Assembly (NCBI GenBank): GCA_022841705.1
Contig: JALHQZ010000010.1
Location: 53,289 to 117,288, forward strand
DNA length: 64,000 nucleotides
Reading direction: 5' to 3'
DNA from: Pirellulales bacterium
GTDB lineage: Bacteria > Planctomycetota > Planctomycetia > Pirellulales > Lacipirellulaceae
Shown: piece by piece, positions 26,846-34,591 of the stretch
Layout: the number at the start of each line of letters is the position of its first letter
Numbering within the stretch: position 1 is the stretch's first letter
The notes under the pieces: model-generated
Seen by the model: the letters and a program-made list of their open reading frames with translations, nothing else
Databases searched by the model: none
Told to the model about the DNA's origin: nothing
Made by a program: the position numbers and the translations under genes

Positions 26846-27289
26846 GGGGACTCAGGCAGGATGCGAAAATCAGTTAGCGAAGATCTCCGCGAGCCGGTCG
26901 GGTGGGGGTTGCGGCTGCTGCCAAGCCCCTCTGCACAGTAAACGTGCTTGTAGGACGACGCGTATTCAGTGTTCGCTGGACTCCGACGCAGCGACGTGCT
27001 TGGGTGTGGTTGGGCGCTGGTCCGTCAACGGCATCAGTAGGACGATCGAGAATCGTTGGGTTGACGACGCGATTTTCGGCCAGTCCGACCACGGAGTGTC
27101 AGGCCGGCCGCAGAGTCGACTTTCCGGTACGGAAGATCTATGCCAGAGAGCGCCGGGTCAAAGAGTTTTGGAACACCTGATGGCAGGGTCCGCCACGACC
27201 GCCTGATCAGGCCGGACCGCCACCATACCAGCCGTTTCTAAAGGGTGGGTTGTTGAGAGTGTCACAAGTTGACGAGTTCTCGGAACTAT
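26846..27289. other. Intergenic region between the Mg2+ ATPase and a PEP-CTERM gene
   Basis: No gene recognised. It contains the second copy of a dispersed repeat at 27054-27138. The short plus-strand frames over it do not resemble known proteins. Confidence 0.5.
27054..27138 (+). repeat. Dispersed repeat, copy B
   Basis: CGTTGGGTTGACGA and TTTCCGGTACGGAAGATC are 67 bases apart, exactly as in the copy at 21061. The sequence between the blocks has diverged. One reading frame ends soon after (FPVRKIYARERRVKEF, then stop). Confidence 0.45.
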
Positions 27290-28165
27290 CTATGCGGCCC
27301 GGCCTCGCCGGAGACGCCAGCCAGCCGCCGCAAACAGCAGCAGCAAGAAGGATGATGGCTCGGGAACAGCGGTATTCGCACTGGTGACCGAGCCGGTGCC
27401 GGCCATTTCGCCGAAGTGATTTTTCCAGCGAATGTAGTCGTCGGGGCCAACGCCCGCCGAGTCGTCGTTCGGGAGTGCGTTGACACTGCCCAGGTTGTCC
27501 CGCCACACCGTGTAGTCGGCCGCGTCGATGATACCGTTTTGGCTGTAATCGCCAAGCGGCTGGGGCACGGGGGCGCCTTCCAGCGTGAGCGCCGTGAAGG
27601 CAAAGTCGACATATAACCCGATCTTGTACGTGTCAAACCCTTTCAGTAGCGCCGTACTGCCCCAAAGATTCGGAGACTCATCGTACGAAAATGAACTTCC
27701 GTAAAATCCTGTGGCGTCGAAGTGGAGTGGATCGTTGAAGCCGTCCTCTCCATTGAGCGAGGGCATGATTTCGATGGACCCGCCTGCGCCCGCCGTATTG
27801 GCGAGCAGCTTGGCCGTGAATGAAATCAAGTCGAAGACGTCACCGTCAACACGTTGGAGCGAGATTCGCGCCTTGTAGTCCGTGACGCCCGGGGGCGGAG
27901 TCGTCACAGCCTGAGCCTCCACCCCGTCCGGCCATGGAACGCGAACCTGGCGACCGATCACGTGCCCCGTCCCGCCAGTGAACAGCTTGTCGCGTGTATA
28001 AGTGAATGAATAACCATTGCTGCGGATGGTGTCCCAAGTGACACCCGACTCCACGGGCGTAGCAACCTGAGAAGCATCAAAGAAGACAGCCGTTGCTCCG
28101 CTAGCTGTCGCGCAACAGAGGTAACTCAGCGAGATCGCGATGGAAACAGGTCTGGGACGGTACAC
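27290..28165 (-). CDS. PEP-CTERM protein with dockerin-like segment, function unknown
   Basis: The start is placed at GTG 28165 because AAGGAG sits six bases before it and a clean signal peptide follows (YRPRPVSIAISLSYLCC, Ala-rich cleavage site). The open frame to 28330 adds 55 unlike residues. Of 291 residues, a beta-rich body (TWDTIRSNGYSFTYTRDKL, ISLQRVDGDVFDLISFTAKL, DTYKIGLYVDFAFTALTLEG) looks like a jelly-roll of the kind common in PEP-CTERM proteins. Next is a dockerin-like pair (LGDYSQNGIIDAADYTVWR; GPDDYIRWKNHFGEM), and last VPEPSSFLLLLFAAAGWRLRRGR. Probably exported and anchored. No partner gene is adjacent. Confidence 0.8.
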   Translation of the reverse strand: MYRPRPVSIAISLSYLCCATASGATAVFFDASQVATPVESGVTWDTIRSNGYSFTYTRDKLFTGGTGHVIGRQVRVPWPDGVEAQAVTTPPPGVTDYKARISLQRVDGDVFDLISFTAKLLANTAGAGGSIEIMPSLNGEDGFNDPLHFDATGFYGSSFSYDESPNLWGSTALLKGFDTYKIGLYVDFAFTALTLEGAPVPQPLGDYSQNGIIDAADYTVWRDNLGSVNALPNDDSAGVGPDDYIRWKNHFGEMAGTGSVTSANTAVPEPSSFLLLLFAAAGWRLRRGRAA

Positions 28166-28753
28166 GGCACACTCCTTCACGCCCTCTGGCGCATGACAGC
28201 TCTCCGCGCTTGTTGGAATCGTTCCCCACCGGCTCACCATCATGGGCCAATGTTTAAGGGGTTGCCGAGGCAGCGTACCGAATGTACCGTTGCATGCGCT
28301 GCCTACGGCACATGACGTGTGCGGTCGCACACTCGGTCTGGCATTTGGCGCGCTGCGACAAGCGTGTTACGGGACGAACATTGCTCCCGAACTTATGGAG
28401 CAATCCGTGTACCATCAGATGAGGTCAAACTACTTCCAGCGAAGCAGTGAGCCCCTTGCAAATCCGAGCGTCAGAAATTTTTCGTTTGGCGGGGCATTGG
28501 ACGGGCCCAGAACTGTCCCAAGTCTCAGTATTAGACAAGGTAGGGTTCTCGGAACGCACAATCGATGTCAGCCACGGCCCGACCGACGAGTTTTGGGACG
28601 CTGGGAAAGGACTCGCCGGAGTGGGTCGGATCGCCACCGCCTGGGCGTGTCTGAACCGTCGATTACCTGGATGTCTCGCCAATCGTATGAGTTTAGGAAC
28701 GCACCCATGGGAACTCTTCGCCAAGTGCAATTCACTTTGTGGTAAATTGAGGC
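28166..28753. other. Intergenic region upstream of the metal ATPase
   Basis: No credible gene. It holds a perfect 8-base inverted repeat, ATTGCTCC and GGAGCAAT with a 9-base spacer, at 28380-28404, without a T run. A plus-strand frame at 28447-28776 overlaps the ATPase start and has no recognisable domain. Confidence 0.45.
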
Positions 28754-30721
28754 ATGACTCCACAATCCAGCATTGATTCCAGCACTGAATCTATTCGCAC
28801 GCAAACAGTGAATAAGGCGGTGCTACCAATATTCGGAGCCATTGCAACCGCCATTTGTGCGGCGCTGGGAATCGTCGGAGCTGTTTTCCATTCGATGGAT
28901 TCCACCACCGCCCAAGTGTGGTCGGTCGCTGCCTGCGTTGGGGCCTATCTGGCCGGAGGAATTGGACCGACGGCAAATGCGGTGTCTTCGCTCAGGAAAG
29001 GTCAACTCAACGTCGACTTGCTGATGATTCTGGCGGCGCTGGGGGCGGCGACAATCGGCGACTGGATCGAAGGAGTCGTGCTGCTCTTCTTGTTTTCGCT
29101 GAGTGGCACGCTAGAGGCCTTCGCGATGTACCGGACGACGCGCTCGATAGAGTCGTTGATTCAATTGCGTCCGCGGGAGGCTTTCCTGGTTCGCGAAGGT
29201 GGCGCCGAGGACCAGCGGGTGCCGGTCGAATCGTTACAGATCGGTGATGTGGTACGTGTCAGGCCCGGCGAACGCTTGGCGGTCGATGGCTTGGTGTACG
29301 ATGGCGAGACCTGGGCGGACGAAGCGACACTGACAGGCGAGAGTGAACCGATTCACAAGCCGATTGGCGCGATGGTTTTTTCCGGCACGATCAATGGTCA
29401 AGGAAGTGTGCTTGTACGGATGACGAGGGCGGTCGCCGACACGACCCTGGAGCGAATCGTTCACATGGTGCAGGAGGCACAGGCCCAGAAGACTCCGACG
29501 CAGCGATTTGTCGAGTCGTGGCAACAACCCTACGTGATCGGCGTGATTGCGGCCGCTACGTTGGTGCTTCTGGGAGCACGGGTCATACATACGGCCAGTT
29601 GGTACGACGCCTTCTATCATGCGATGGTGATGCTTGTTGCAGCTTCCCCTTGTGCAGTCGTCGTTAGTGCTCCTGCGGTACTGCTCTCGGCCATCGCGCG
29701 GGCTGGACGGCACGGTGTGCTATTCAAAGGCGGGGTCCACCTGGAGTCATTGGGGAAGGTAGAAATAATTGCGTTCGACAAGACGGGGACCGTGACAATT
29801 GGAAAGCCCGGCGTGACCGAAATCTGGATTGCTCAGGACGTTGACGAAACGCGGTTATTGAGCCTGGCGGCGACGGTCGAGCAACGTAGTGAACATCCCT
29901 TAGGCGTCCCCGTGGTTGCGGAAGTACGCCGGCGGGGCATAGCGCTATCAGAATCGCCGCTGGGTGAATTTCATAGTCACACAGGGCATGGAGTGCATGC
30001 CCGAGTGGACGGGATCTGGGTTGGCGTTGGTCGCGAAGGTCTGTTCGAGACACATGAAGTTGCAATCCCGGCGGCGCTTATCGAGCGGGCGCAGCGTATC
30101 CGCGAACTAGGGCAGACCGCTCTGTTGGTTCTGACGATGGAGGAGTCATTGTGCGGCGTCATCGGTGTCGCCGACCAAATTCGCCCTGAAGCCACGGCGA
30201 CGATGGATGCCCTCAAGCGACTCGGTATTCGCAAGATCGTGATCCTCACGGGGGACCACGAGCGCGTTGCGCGGGCCATCGCAAAGTTGCTTCATGCCGA
30301 CGAAGTTCGCGCCGGCTTGTTGCCCGATCAAAAGGTTATCGAGCTACACCGCCTCGCTGAAAACGGCACGTTGGTGGCGATGGTGGGGGACGGCGTCAAC
30401 GACGCACCGGCCCTGGCAGCCGCACGCGTGGGAATCGCCATGGGCGGTGCCGGCACCGATGTCGCGCTTGAAGTTGCCGATGTGGTATTGATGCGAGACG
30501 ACCTGCGTGCACTACCATTGGCCGTCTGGATCAGCCGTCTAGCACGAAAACGAGTTCGCCAGAACATGATTTTCGCTTTCGGAATGATCGGTGTACTCGT
30601 TATTTCGACATTTTTCGACCTGCCGCTTTGGTTGGGGGTCCTGGGGCACGAGGGAAGCACCGTCATGGTGGTGTTCAATGGTTTGCGTTTGCTCTGGGAG
30701 AAAGAACCCAAATTGACATGA
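28754..30721 (+). CDS. P1B-4-type (SPC motif) transition-metal P-type ATPase
   Basis: 655 residues, no N-terminal CxxC or His-rich metal domain. About six membrane helices. TGES (194-197), SPC in the metal-binding helix (298-300), DKTGT (342-346), SEHPLG with the P1B-specific HP dipeptide (379-384), and MVGDGVNDAPAL later. SPC in place of CPC, together with the short N-terminus, places it in subgroup P1B-4. Characterised members export Co2+, and some Fe2+, Zn2+ or Cd2+. It lies 262 bases upstream of a cytochrome b561-type gene on the same strand. The metal is an inference from the motif; no regulator is beside it. Confidence 0.88.
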   Translation: MTPQSSIDSSTESIRTQTVNKAVLPIFGAIATAICAALGIVGAVFHSMDSTTAQVWSVAACVGAYLAGGIGPTANAVSSLRKGQLNVDLLMILAALGAATIGDWIEGVVLLFLFSLSGTLEAFAMYRTTRSIESLIQLRPREAFLVREGGAEDQRVPVESLQIGDVVRVRPGERLAVDGLVYDGETWADEATLTGESEPIHKPIGAMVFSGTINGQGSVLVRMTRAVADTTLERIVHMVQEAQAQKTPTQRFVESWQQPYVIGVIAAATLVLLGARVIHTASWYDAFYHAMVMLVAASPCAVVVSAPAVLLSAIARAGRHGVLFKGGVHLESLGKVEIIAFDKTGTVTIGKPGVTEIWIAQDVDETRLLSLAATVEQRSEHPLGVPVVAEVRRRGIALSESPLGEFHSHTGHGVHARVDGIWVGVGREGLFETHEVAIPAALIERAQRIRELGQTALLVLTMEESLCGVIGVADQIRPEATATMDALKRLGIRKIVILTGDHERVARAIAKLLHADEVRAGLLPDQKVIELHRLAENGTLVAMVGDGVNDAPALAAARVGIAMGGAGTDVALEVADVVLMRDDLRALPLAVWISRLARKRVRQNMIFAFGMIGVLVISTFFDLPLWLGVLGHEGSTVMVVFNGLRLLWEKEPKLT

Positions 30722-30754
30722 ATGCCCCCCACGGCCCCAGGAGGCTGCGGGTTC

Positions 30755-30765
30755 GGGGGGGGGGG
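30755..30765 (+). repeat. Homopolymer of eleven G
   Basis: An uninterrupted G11 tract between the metal ATPase and the cytochrome gene, preceded by C6 at 30725-30730 with which it can pair. It could vary in length by slippage or alter the hairpin between the two genes. Confidence 0.7.
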
Positions 30766-30983
30766 AACATTCTGACGCTAGATCGGCTCCCACCAAAATC
30801 CAGTTGAGAAACGTAACTGAATTCATAGCAACGCGAACTGAGCGAATGCGGTGGCCGTGTGTGCCAACTGGCACATTTGGTGAGGTACTCGTCAGCTGTT
30901 TCACAGTAGAACCTGGCGGTCCGGAAATTGCATCGCCAAGGTAATTCATGCCGAGAGCGCATTCCTAAAAGGAGGTATTGACT

Positions 30984-31691
30984 ATGCCCGCGTCCCGTAT
31001 TTTGGTCTGGGATCTTCCTACCCGATTGTTTCACTGGTTATTAACCGTGGGACTAGTGGTTTGCTTTGCTTTCGCCGAATTCTCCGGCGAACACAGTCGT
31101 TGGTTTGCAGCCCACATGCTTATCGGAATCGTGCTCGGGTTGATGGTTGTGATGAGGGTGGTCTGGGGCATCGCGGGAAGCAGATATGCTCGTTTCGATT
31201 CATTCCTGTTTAGTCCGTTGAAGGTGCTGAGCTACGTCCAGGGCGCGTTCACCGCACAGGGGCGTCAATACGTTGGCCACAATCCAGGTTCAAGCTACGC
31301 GATCTTTGCCATGTTGTTCTTGCTGGGCACCGCGGTGGTGACGGGCCTGATGATGTCGGGCGGTGGTGAAGCTGCCGAGGAGTTGCATGCCGCCTCGTCC
31401 TACGCGTTGGTAGCTGTCGTCGCAGTCCACATCGTCGGCGTGGTCTGGTACTCGGTTCGACATCGAGAAAACATTACACTGAGTATGATCACTGGCACGA
31501 AATTAGGCGAACCTGCTGATGCGATTCCTTCGAGTCGGCCAATTTCGGCTTTGGTGTTTGTTGCGCTGGTAGGATTCGTGACAGCGAGCCTGTTCCTAAA
31601 CTATGACCGATCAAAGGGACAAACGAAGTTCCCCTTCCTTAACACGGCCATTCCGCTTGGTGAAGTTGAGAGGGCTGGTGAAGAACGCTAA
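30984..31691 (+). CDS. Cytochrome b561-family (Ni/Fe-hydrogenase b-subunit-like) membrane protein
   Basis: The start is ATG 30984, nine bases after AAAGGAGG; the TTG at 30978 would be too close to that site. 235 residues with four main hydrophobic helices plus one near the C-terminus. Helix 1 has TRLFHWLL, helix 2 AAHMLIGIVLG, then LHAASSYALVAVVAVHIVGVVWY, giving His residues in the positions expected for haem-b ligands. The family transfers electrons between quinols and periplasmic partners. It is the gene after the metal ATPase. The C-terminal soluble tail (KFPFLNTAIPLGEVERAGEE) is distinct. No hydrogenase or dehydrogenase partner is nearby, so the electron donor is unknown. Confidence 0.85.
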   Translation: MPASRILVWDLPTRLFHWLLTVGLVVCFAFAEFSGEHSRWFAAHMLIGIVLGLMVVMRVVWGIAGSRYARFDSFLFSPLKVLSYVQGAFTAQGRQYVGHNPGSSYAIFAMLFLLGTAVVTGLMMSGGGEAAEELHAASSYALVAVVAVHIVGVVWYSVRHRENITLSMITGTKLGEPADAIPSSRPISALVFVALVGFVTASLFLNYDRSKGQTKFPFLNTAIPLGEVERAGEER

Positions 31692-31995
31692 ACCCACCAC
31701 AGCCGTCAACTTAACCTGTCGACCACACGTGGCGATTGGCCGGCCCGGAACAAGTGACGTCTTACCACGTATCGCGTTCACTCAACGATTTTTTCGAGTC
31801 ACCTTTCATTGTTTGCGGCATGGTAAGCGGATCGCAATTTAATGCCGGGTATTTTGCGAGCCTGCAACGGGAGGTCGTCAGATTAGACTTCGCATGACGC
31901 ACACCCACGAGGATTGGTAACTGCAAGATGTCGACAGTGACTTCCAAGATCGCGCCGTCCCAATTGCCGGCAACGGTCTGGCACGAGCTAACCAT
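31692..31995. other. Gene-poor stretch after the cytochrome gene
   Basis: Nothing identified. A 29-codon plus-strand frame at 31928 (MSTVTSKIAPSQLPATVW...) begins with a plausible start but is very short. Confidence 0.4.
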
Positions 31996-32106
31996 CGATG
32001 CCGTCTTGAACGTGTAACCCTGATCGGTAATCAGTCGCACCGCATCCTGCTTGAACTCCGCATCACGCCGCTTCTTGGTGGTGACTTCCGGTTTCGATTC
32101 GCTCAT
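31996..32106 (-). pseudogene. N-terminal remnant of an IS3-family transposase OrfA
   Basis: It begins with a good AGGAGG site and MSESKPEVTTKKRRDAEFKQ, then DAVRLITDQGYTFKTAS. This is the opening and first helix of the helix-turn-helix of IS3 OrfA proteins (family pattern: RRxYxxEFKxxAVxLV). After about 37 codons the similarity ends and the open frame continues with unrelated sequence to 31762. OrfB and the terminal repeats were not found. Confidence 0.75.
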
Positions 32107-32247
32107 CTTTCGGACCTCCTGTGAGGGGTATTATCCGCCCCCCGCCGCAGTCCGAAAGTCCTGGGCTATCGCACTAATCATGAATTCTTAACACGCCCGG
32201 CTTCCAATTTGCTGAGTGCTCCAGCTCGCAAACCGAGATGAAAACCG

Positions 32248-32570
32248 ATGGATACAGATCAGGACCGGGCGCGCTTGACGGCGGTCGCCAGTTGCCTTTC
32301 AGGACTCCTTGACGAGGCGGTCAATCTTGAGAATGGATTCGAGGCGCTCATCGAGAAGATTCCGCCGTCACATCAGCCAAGCGCAGTCAATCTGATTCAT
32401 TACTTGGCTTTGCGCCGCCACGACTTACGAAAGTTCCAACGGGATTTGCATTCGCTCGGCCTCAGTTCATTGGGCCGATCCGAGGCCTATGTGATGCGTT
32501 CGTTGGAGAAAGTATTAACCGTTATTCAACGATTACAGGGAATTCCACCAACTAGTTCAGCGACAAGCCA
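32248..32570 (+). pseudogene. N-terminal fragment of a pyruvate-kinase-like gene
   Basis: The first 105 or so codons resemble the helical N-terminal extension of unusual bacterial pyruvate kinases, with HQPSAVNLIHYLALRRHDL and then LGLSSLGRSEAYVMRSLE. That signature block precedes the catalytic barrel in those proteins. The barrel is absent: from about 32570 the frame runs through the opposite strand of another gene and stops at 32646. It probably arose by recombination with the element carrying the 32557-33206 gene pair. Confidence 0.65.
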
Positions 32571-32910
32571 ATCCCGGCCCGATTTTGCCACGGGACTCCT
32601 CGACCCGCTGATTGGCCGTCGGATCTCCCTGCTGAGCTCGGAGTAAATCTTGCTCAAGCTGCTGTTCCGAATCGAGCGGCGTGGGCGCCTTCTGTTCGAC
32701 CTTGGCCGCCGCCGGTTTCGCATACGCCTGATTATCAGGGGCGGGCTGGAATTGCTGGCCGGGAGTGCCGAACTCCGACATGAGGTCCCCAAACCTTTCG
32801 AAGGGGTCGTGTTCCGTTGCCGGTACGAACATCGACTCAGCGCACATTTTTCGAATTTGCTCGTGCGAGAGCTGCTGCTGGTTGGCATGACTGGTTTGTA
32901 GTTGGGTCAT
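32557..32910 (-). CDS. Conserved-looking small protein of unknown function, second of an overlapped pair
   Basis: 117 residues from ATG 32910, which overlaps the stop of the gene before it (ATGA), so the two are coupled. The N-terminal half (NQQQLSHEQIRKMCAESMF, DPFERFGDLMSEFGTPGQQ) is helical. The middle is Pro/Ala-rich, and the end has a charged helix (SEQQLEQDLLRAQQGD). No export signal or known fold. The last codons lie at the junction with the pyruvate-kinase fragment, so the natural C-terminus may be altered. Longer open frame to 32994 rejected because it only overlaps the partner. Confidence 0.6.
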   Translation of the reverse strand: MTQLQTSHANQQQLSHEQIRKMCAESMFVPATEHDPFERFGDLMSEFGTPGQQFQPAPDNQAYAKPAAAKVEQKAPTPLDSEQQLEQDLLRAQQGDPTANQRVEESRGKIGPGLACR

Positions 32911-33206
32911 CTTCTTCGCCTCCATTCGCCACGGTGATAGTGATAGCCAGCCGCTTCGAACGCCCGCTTGAACACGGCCTCCGAAGAGCTCCAAAAGGGT
33001 TTTAGGATTCGTTCGTAGTGCTGGAGCTGCTCGCTGAATTCGCGCACGCTGCGGCGGCGAGCTTGCAGCAACTGCTGCTTCTCCGCTTGCAGGCGGGCGA
33101 ACTCGTTAGCGATCATTCCTTTGCCGACGTACTGCTTCACAACCCGGCCGTTGACTCGGACCGAGCGGTAGTAGTAGGGACTGGAACGGCGAAGTTCCCA
33201 CGCCAT
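32907..33206 (-). CDS. Small protein of unknown function, first of an overlapped pair
   Basis: 99 residues. The start MAWELRRSSPYYYRSVRVN, then RVVKQYVGKG, is a beta-hairpin pattern often seen at the front of small planctomycete proteins (Tyr-Tyr-Tyr-Arg-Ser, Gly-Arg-Val-Val-Lys). A long charged helix follows (FARLQAEKQQLLQARRRSV, FSEQLQHYERIL), and the end is basic (YHYHRGEWRRRR). Function unknown. Tight overlap with the next gene and loss of neighbouring gene ends suggest it is part of a mobile or exchangeable module. Confidence 0.6.
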   Translation of the reverse strand: MAWELRRSSPYYYRSVRVNGRVVKQYVGKGMIANEFARLQAEKQQLLQARRRSVREFSEQLQHYERILKPFWSSSEAVFKRAFEAAGYHYHRGEWRRRR

Positions 33207-33376
33207 GGCGAGCAGGCTCCAGCGGAATACGAACGTGTGCTAAGACAATCGAGCACCCGGGTATTGGAGCGCTTTTGGGGTGAGAGCGCAAGCGGAGATT
33301 TAGGTGAGTCCCAAAAAATCGAGAAAGTATCGGGGGTCGCATTTGCACCGTTAGGACCGGTCCGCGCCAGCAAAAC

Positions 33377-33406
33377 TTGACCCGTACACCCCGACCGGAC
33401 TATAAT
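33377..33406 (+). promoter_or_regulatory. Near-consensus sigma-70-type promoter
   Basis: TTGACC (33377-33382), an 18-base spacer and a perfect TATAAT (33401-33406). It faces the PEP-CTERM gene at 33543, giving a leader of about 130 bases. It is the clearest housekeeping-type promoter I see in the window. Confidence 0.6.
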
Positions 33407-33542
33407 CCGCCCCGCACGGCGGATTCAAATACTTATCAGTCAGTAGTTAACGGCCAGCTCAAGCCAACATCCGTTCCAGCCCCCTCCCATACATGGTGGG
33501 GCATGGTGTCCAATTAATGTCCAATTAGATGAGGTAAGAGTA

Positions 33543-34208
33543 ATGTGTATCAGATTAATGGCACTCTTCCTGACGCTGTGCGCCGGCGTGGCGAACGCTG
33601 ATTACGTGACAATCAATGTTGGGCTCGATTCCCTTGCGACGGGCAAATATCACTTGCGAGGGCAGTCCGCGTTTCTCCAGACGCGGACCAGCAGCGGCAC
33701 TTCGGGCGGCCAATTGGACGGCGTTGAGTCGGGCGGTGCAACGATCCAGTTCAACGAGGCCTTTCCCCCGCCGACACTTAGCGACTACCTCGGCTTTGCC
33801 TATTTCGGCATTCTGGAAACGCTCGATGACTCCGACGCCGTTATCGACACAAGTCTGATCGTCGCATTTGACTCGGGGTCGGGGGTAGGGCAAGCCATTA
33901 GCGACACCTTCCCCTACAACGAGGCAACGCTGGTCAACGCCCTCACAACTAGCTTCGATTCGGCAGAGTTCCTCGACATGCTCGGCCTCGTGCCGAGCAA
34001 CGCCACCACCTTGGGCGATATCGCCGTGCCGCCCATTGGCCGGCCAGGAACGGTGCTCAATCTCGTTGCGTTCACAGGTGGCCTCAACGGTGATCTGGGT
34101 GTGACGGTCGGGACACTCGGCATGTCCGTCGTTCCCGAGCCCGCAACCTGCCTGCTGCTAATCCTGGCGGTGTCTGGCTGGTGTCTCCGACGAGGCCGGG
34201 CCACTTAG
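33543..34208 (+). CDS. PEP-CTERM protein, function unknown
   Basis: 221 residues with signal peptide MCIRLMALFLTLCAGVANA and GAGG upstream. The body (YVTINVGLDSLATGKYHLRG, FNEAFPPPTLSDYLGFAYF, DTFPYNEATLVNALTTSF) has no dockerin-like segment, unlike most PEP-CTERM proteins here. It ends VPEPATCLLLILAVSGWCLRRGRA. The beta-rich composition resembles the NF038-type or lipid/lectin-like domains of small PEP-CTERM proteins, but I cannot assign a family. It is probably driven by the promoter at 33377 and transcribed alone. Confidence 0.75.
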   Translation: MCIRLMALFLTLCAGVANADYVTINVGLDSLATGKYHLRGQSAFLQTRTSSGTSGGQLDGVESGGATIQFNEAFPPPTLSDYLGFAYFGILETLDDSDAVIDTSLIVAFDSGSGVGQAISDTFPYNEATLVNALTTSFDSAEFLDMLGLVPSNATTLGDIAVPPIGRPGTVLNLVAFTGGLNGDLGVTVGTLGMSVVPEPATCLLLILAVSGWCLRRGRAT

Positions 34209-34315
34209 CGAGTGCCGAGAAGTCGTTGACGCGTCACAGTCCCGTTTCTCGGTCCATTTAGGATCGCCCGGAAGGGGTGGTTCTGCCGTCTTCCGCGGTG
34301 GGGCTCGTGTCGTCC

Positions 34316-34591
34316 TCAGTCAAGCTCTTGCCAACGAACAGTTTCCGCTCCCCAATCGACCTCGAACCGGCCCTGGCAGTTGAAGCAGACGTAGTTGCTA
34401 CTTCCCAACGGATCATCGACCGGTAGGGTCAACTCCGTCCCACAGTGGGGGCAGACCTGCTCGGCTTCGCCGGAGAAGAGACCCGGCAAAACGCTTTCGC
34501 AACCGAATAATGCGAATAGTTCATCAGGCGAAAACAAGACCCTATCCCAAACGAGAAACTTCCTTGAAGGCACCAAACCGTGTTTGATCAC
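34316..34591 (-). CDS. Zinc-ribbon small protein
   Basis: 91 residues with two CxxC pairs, CPHCG (about 47-51) and CFNCQ (about 69-73), 19 residues between them, as in a treble-clef or ribbon zinc site. The N-terminal part (LFSPDELFALFGCESVLPGLF) is helical. The ATG start at 34591 overlaps the end of the giant gene by 50 bases in another frame. A TTG at 34537, 5 bases after the giant's stop, is an alternative that would make the two genes simply adjacent. Possibly an accessory cistron of the giant gene. Function unknown. Confidence 0.6.
   Translation of the reverse strand: MIKHGLVPSRKFLVWDRVLFSPDELFALFGCESVLPGLFSGEAEQVCPHCGTELTLPVDDPLGSSNYVCFNCQGRFEVDWGAETVRWQELD

Noticed and set aside
28447..28776. 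109-residue plus-strand frame before the metal ATPase
   Set aside because: It overlaps the ATPase start, has no domain, and has no ribosome site.
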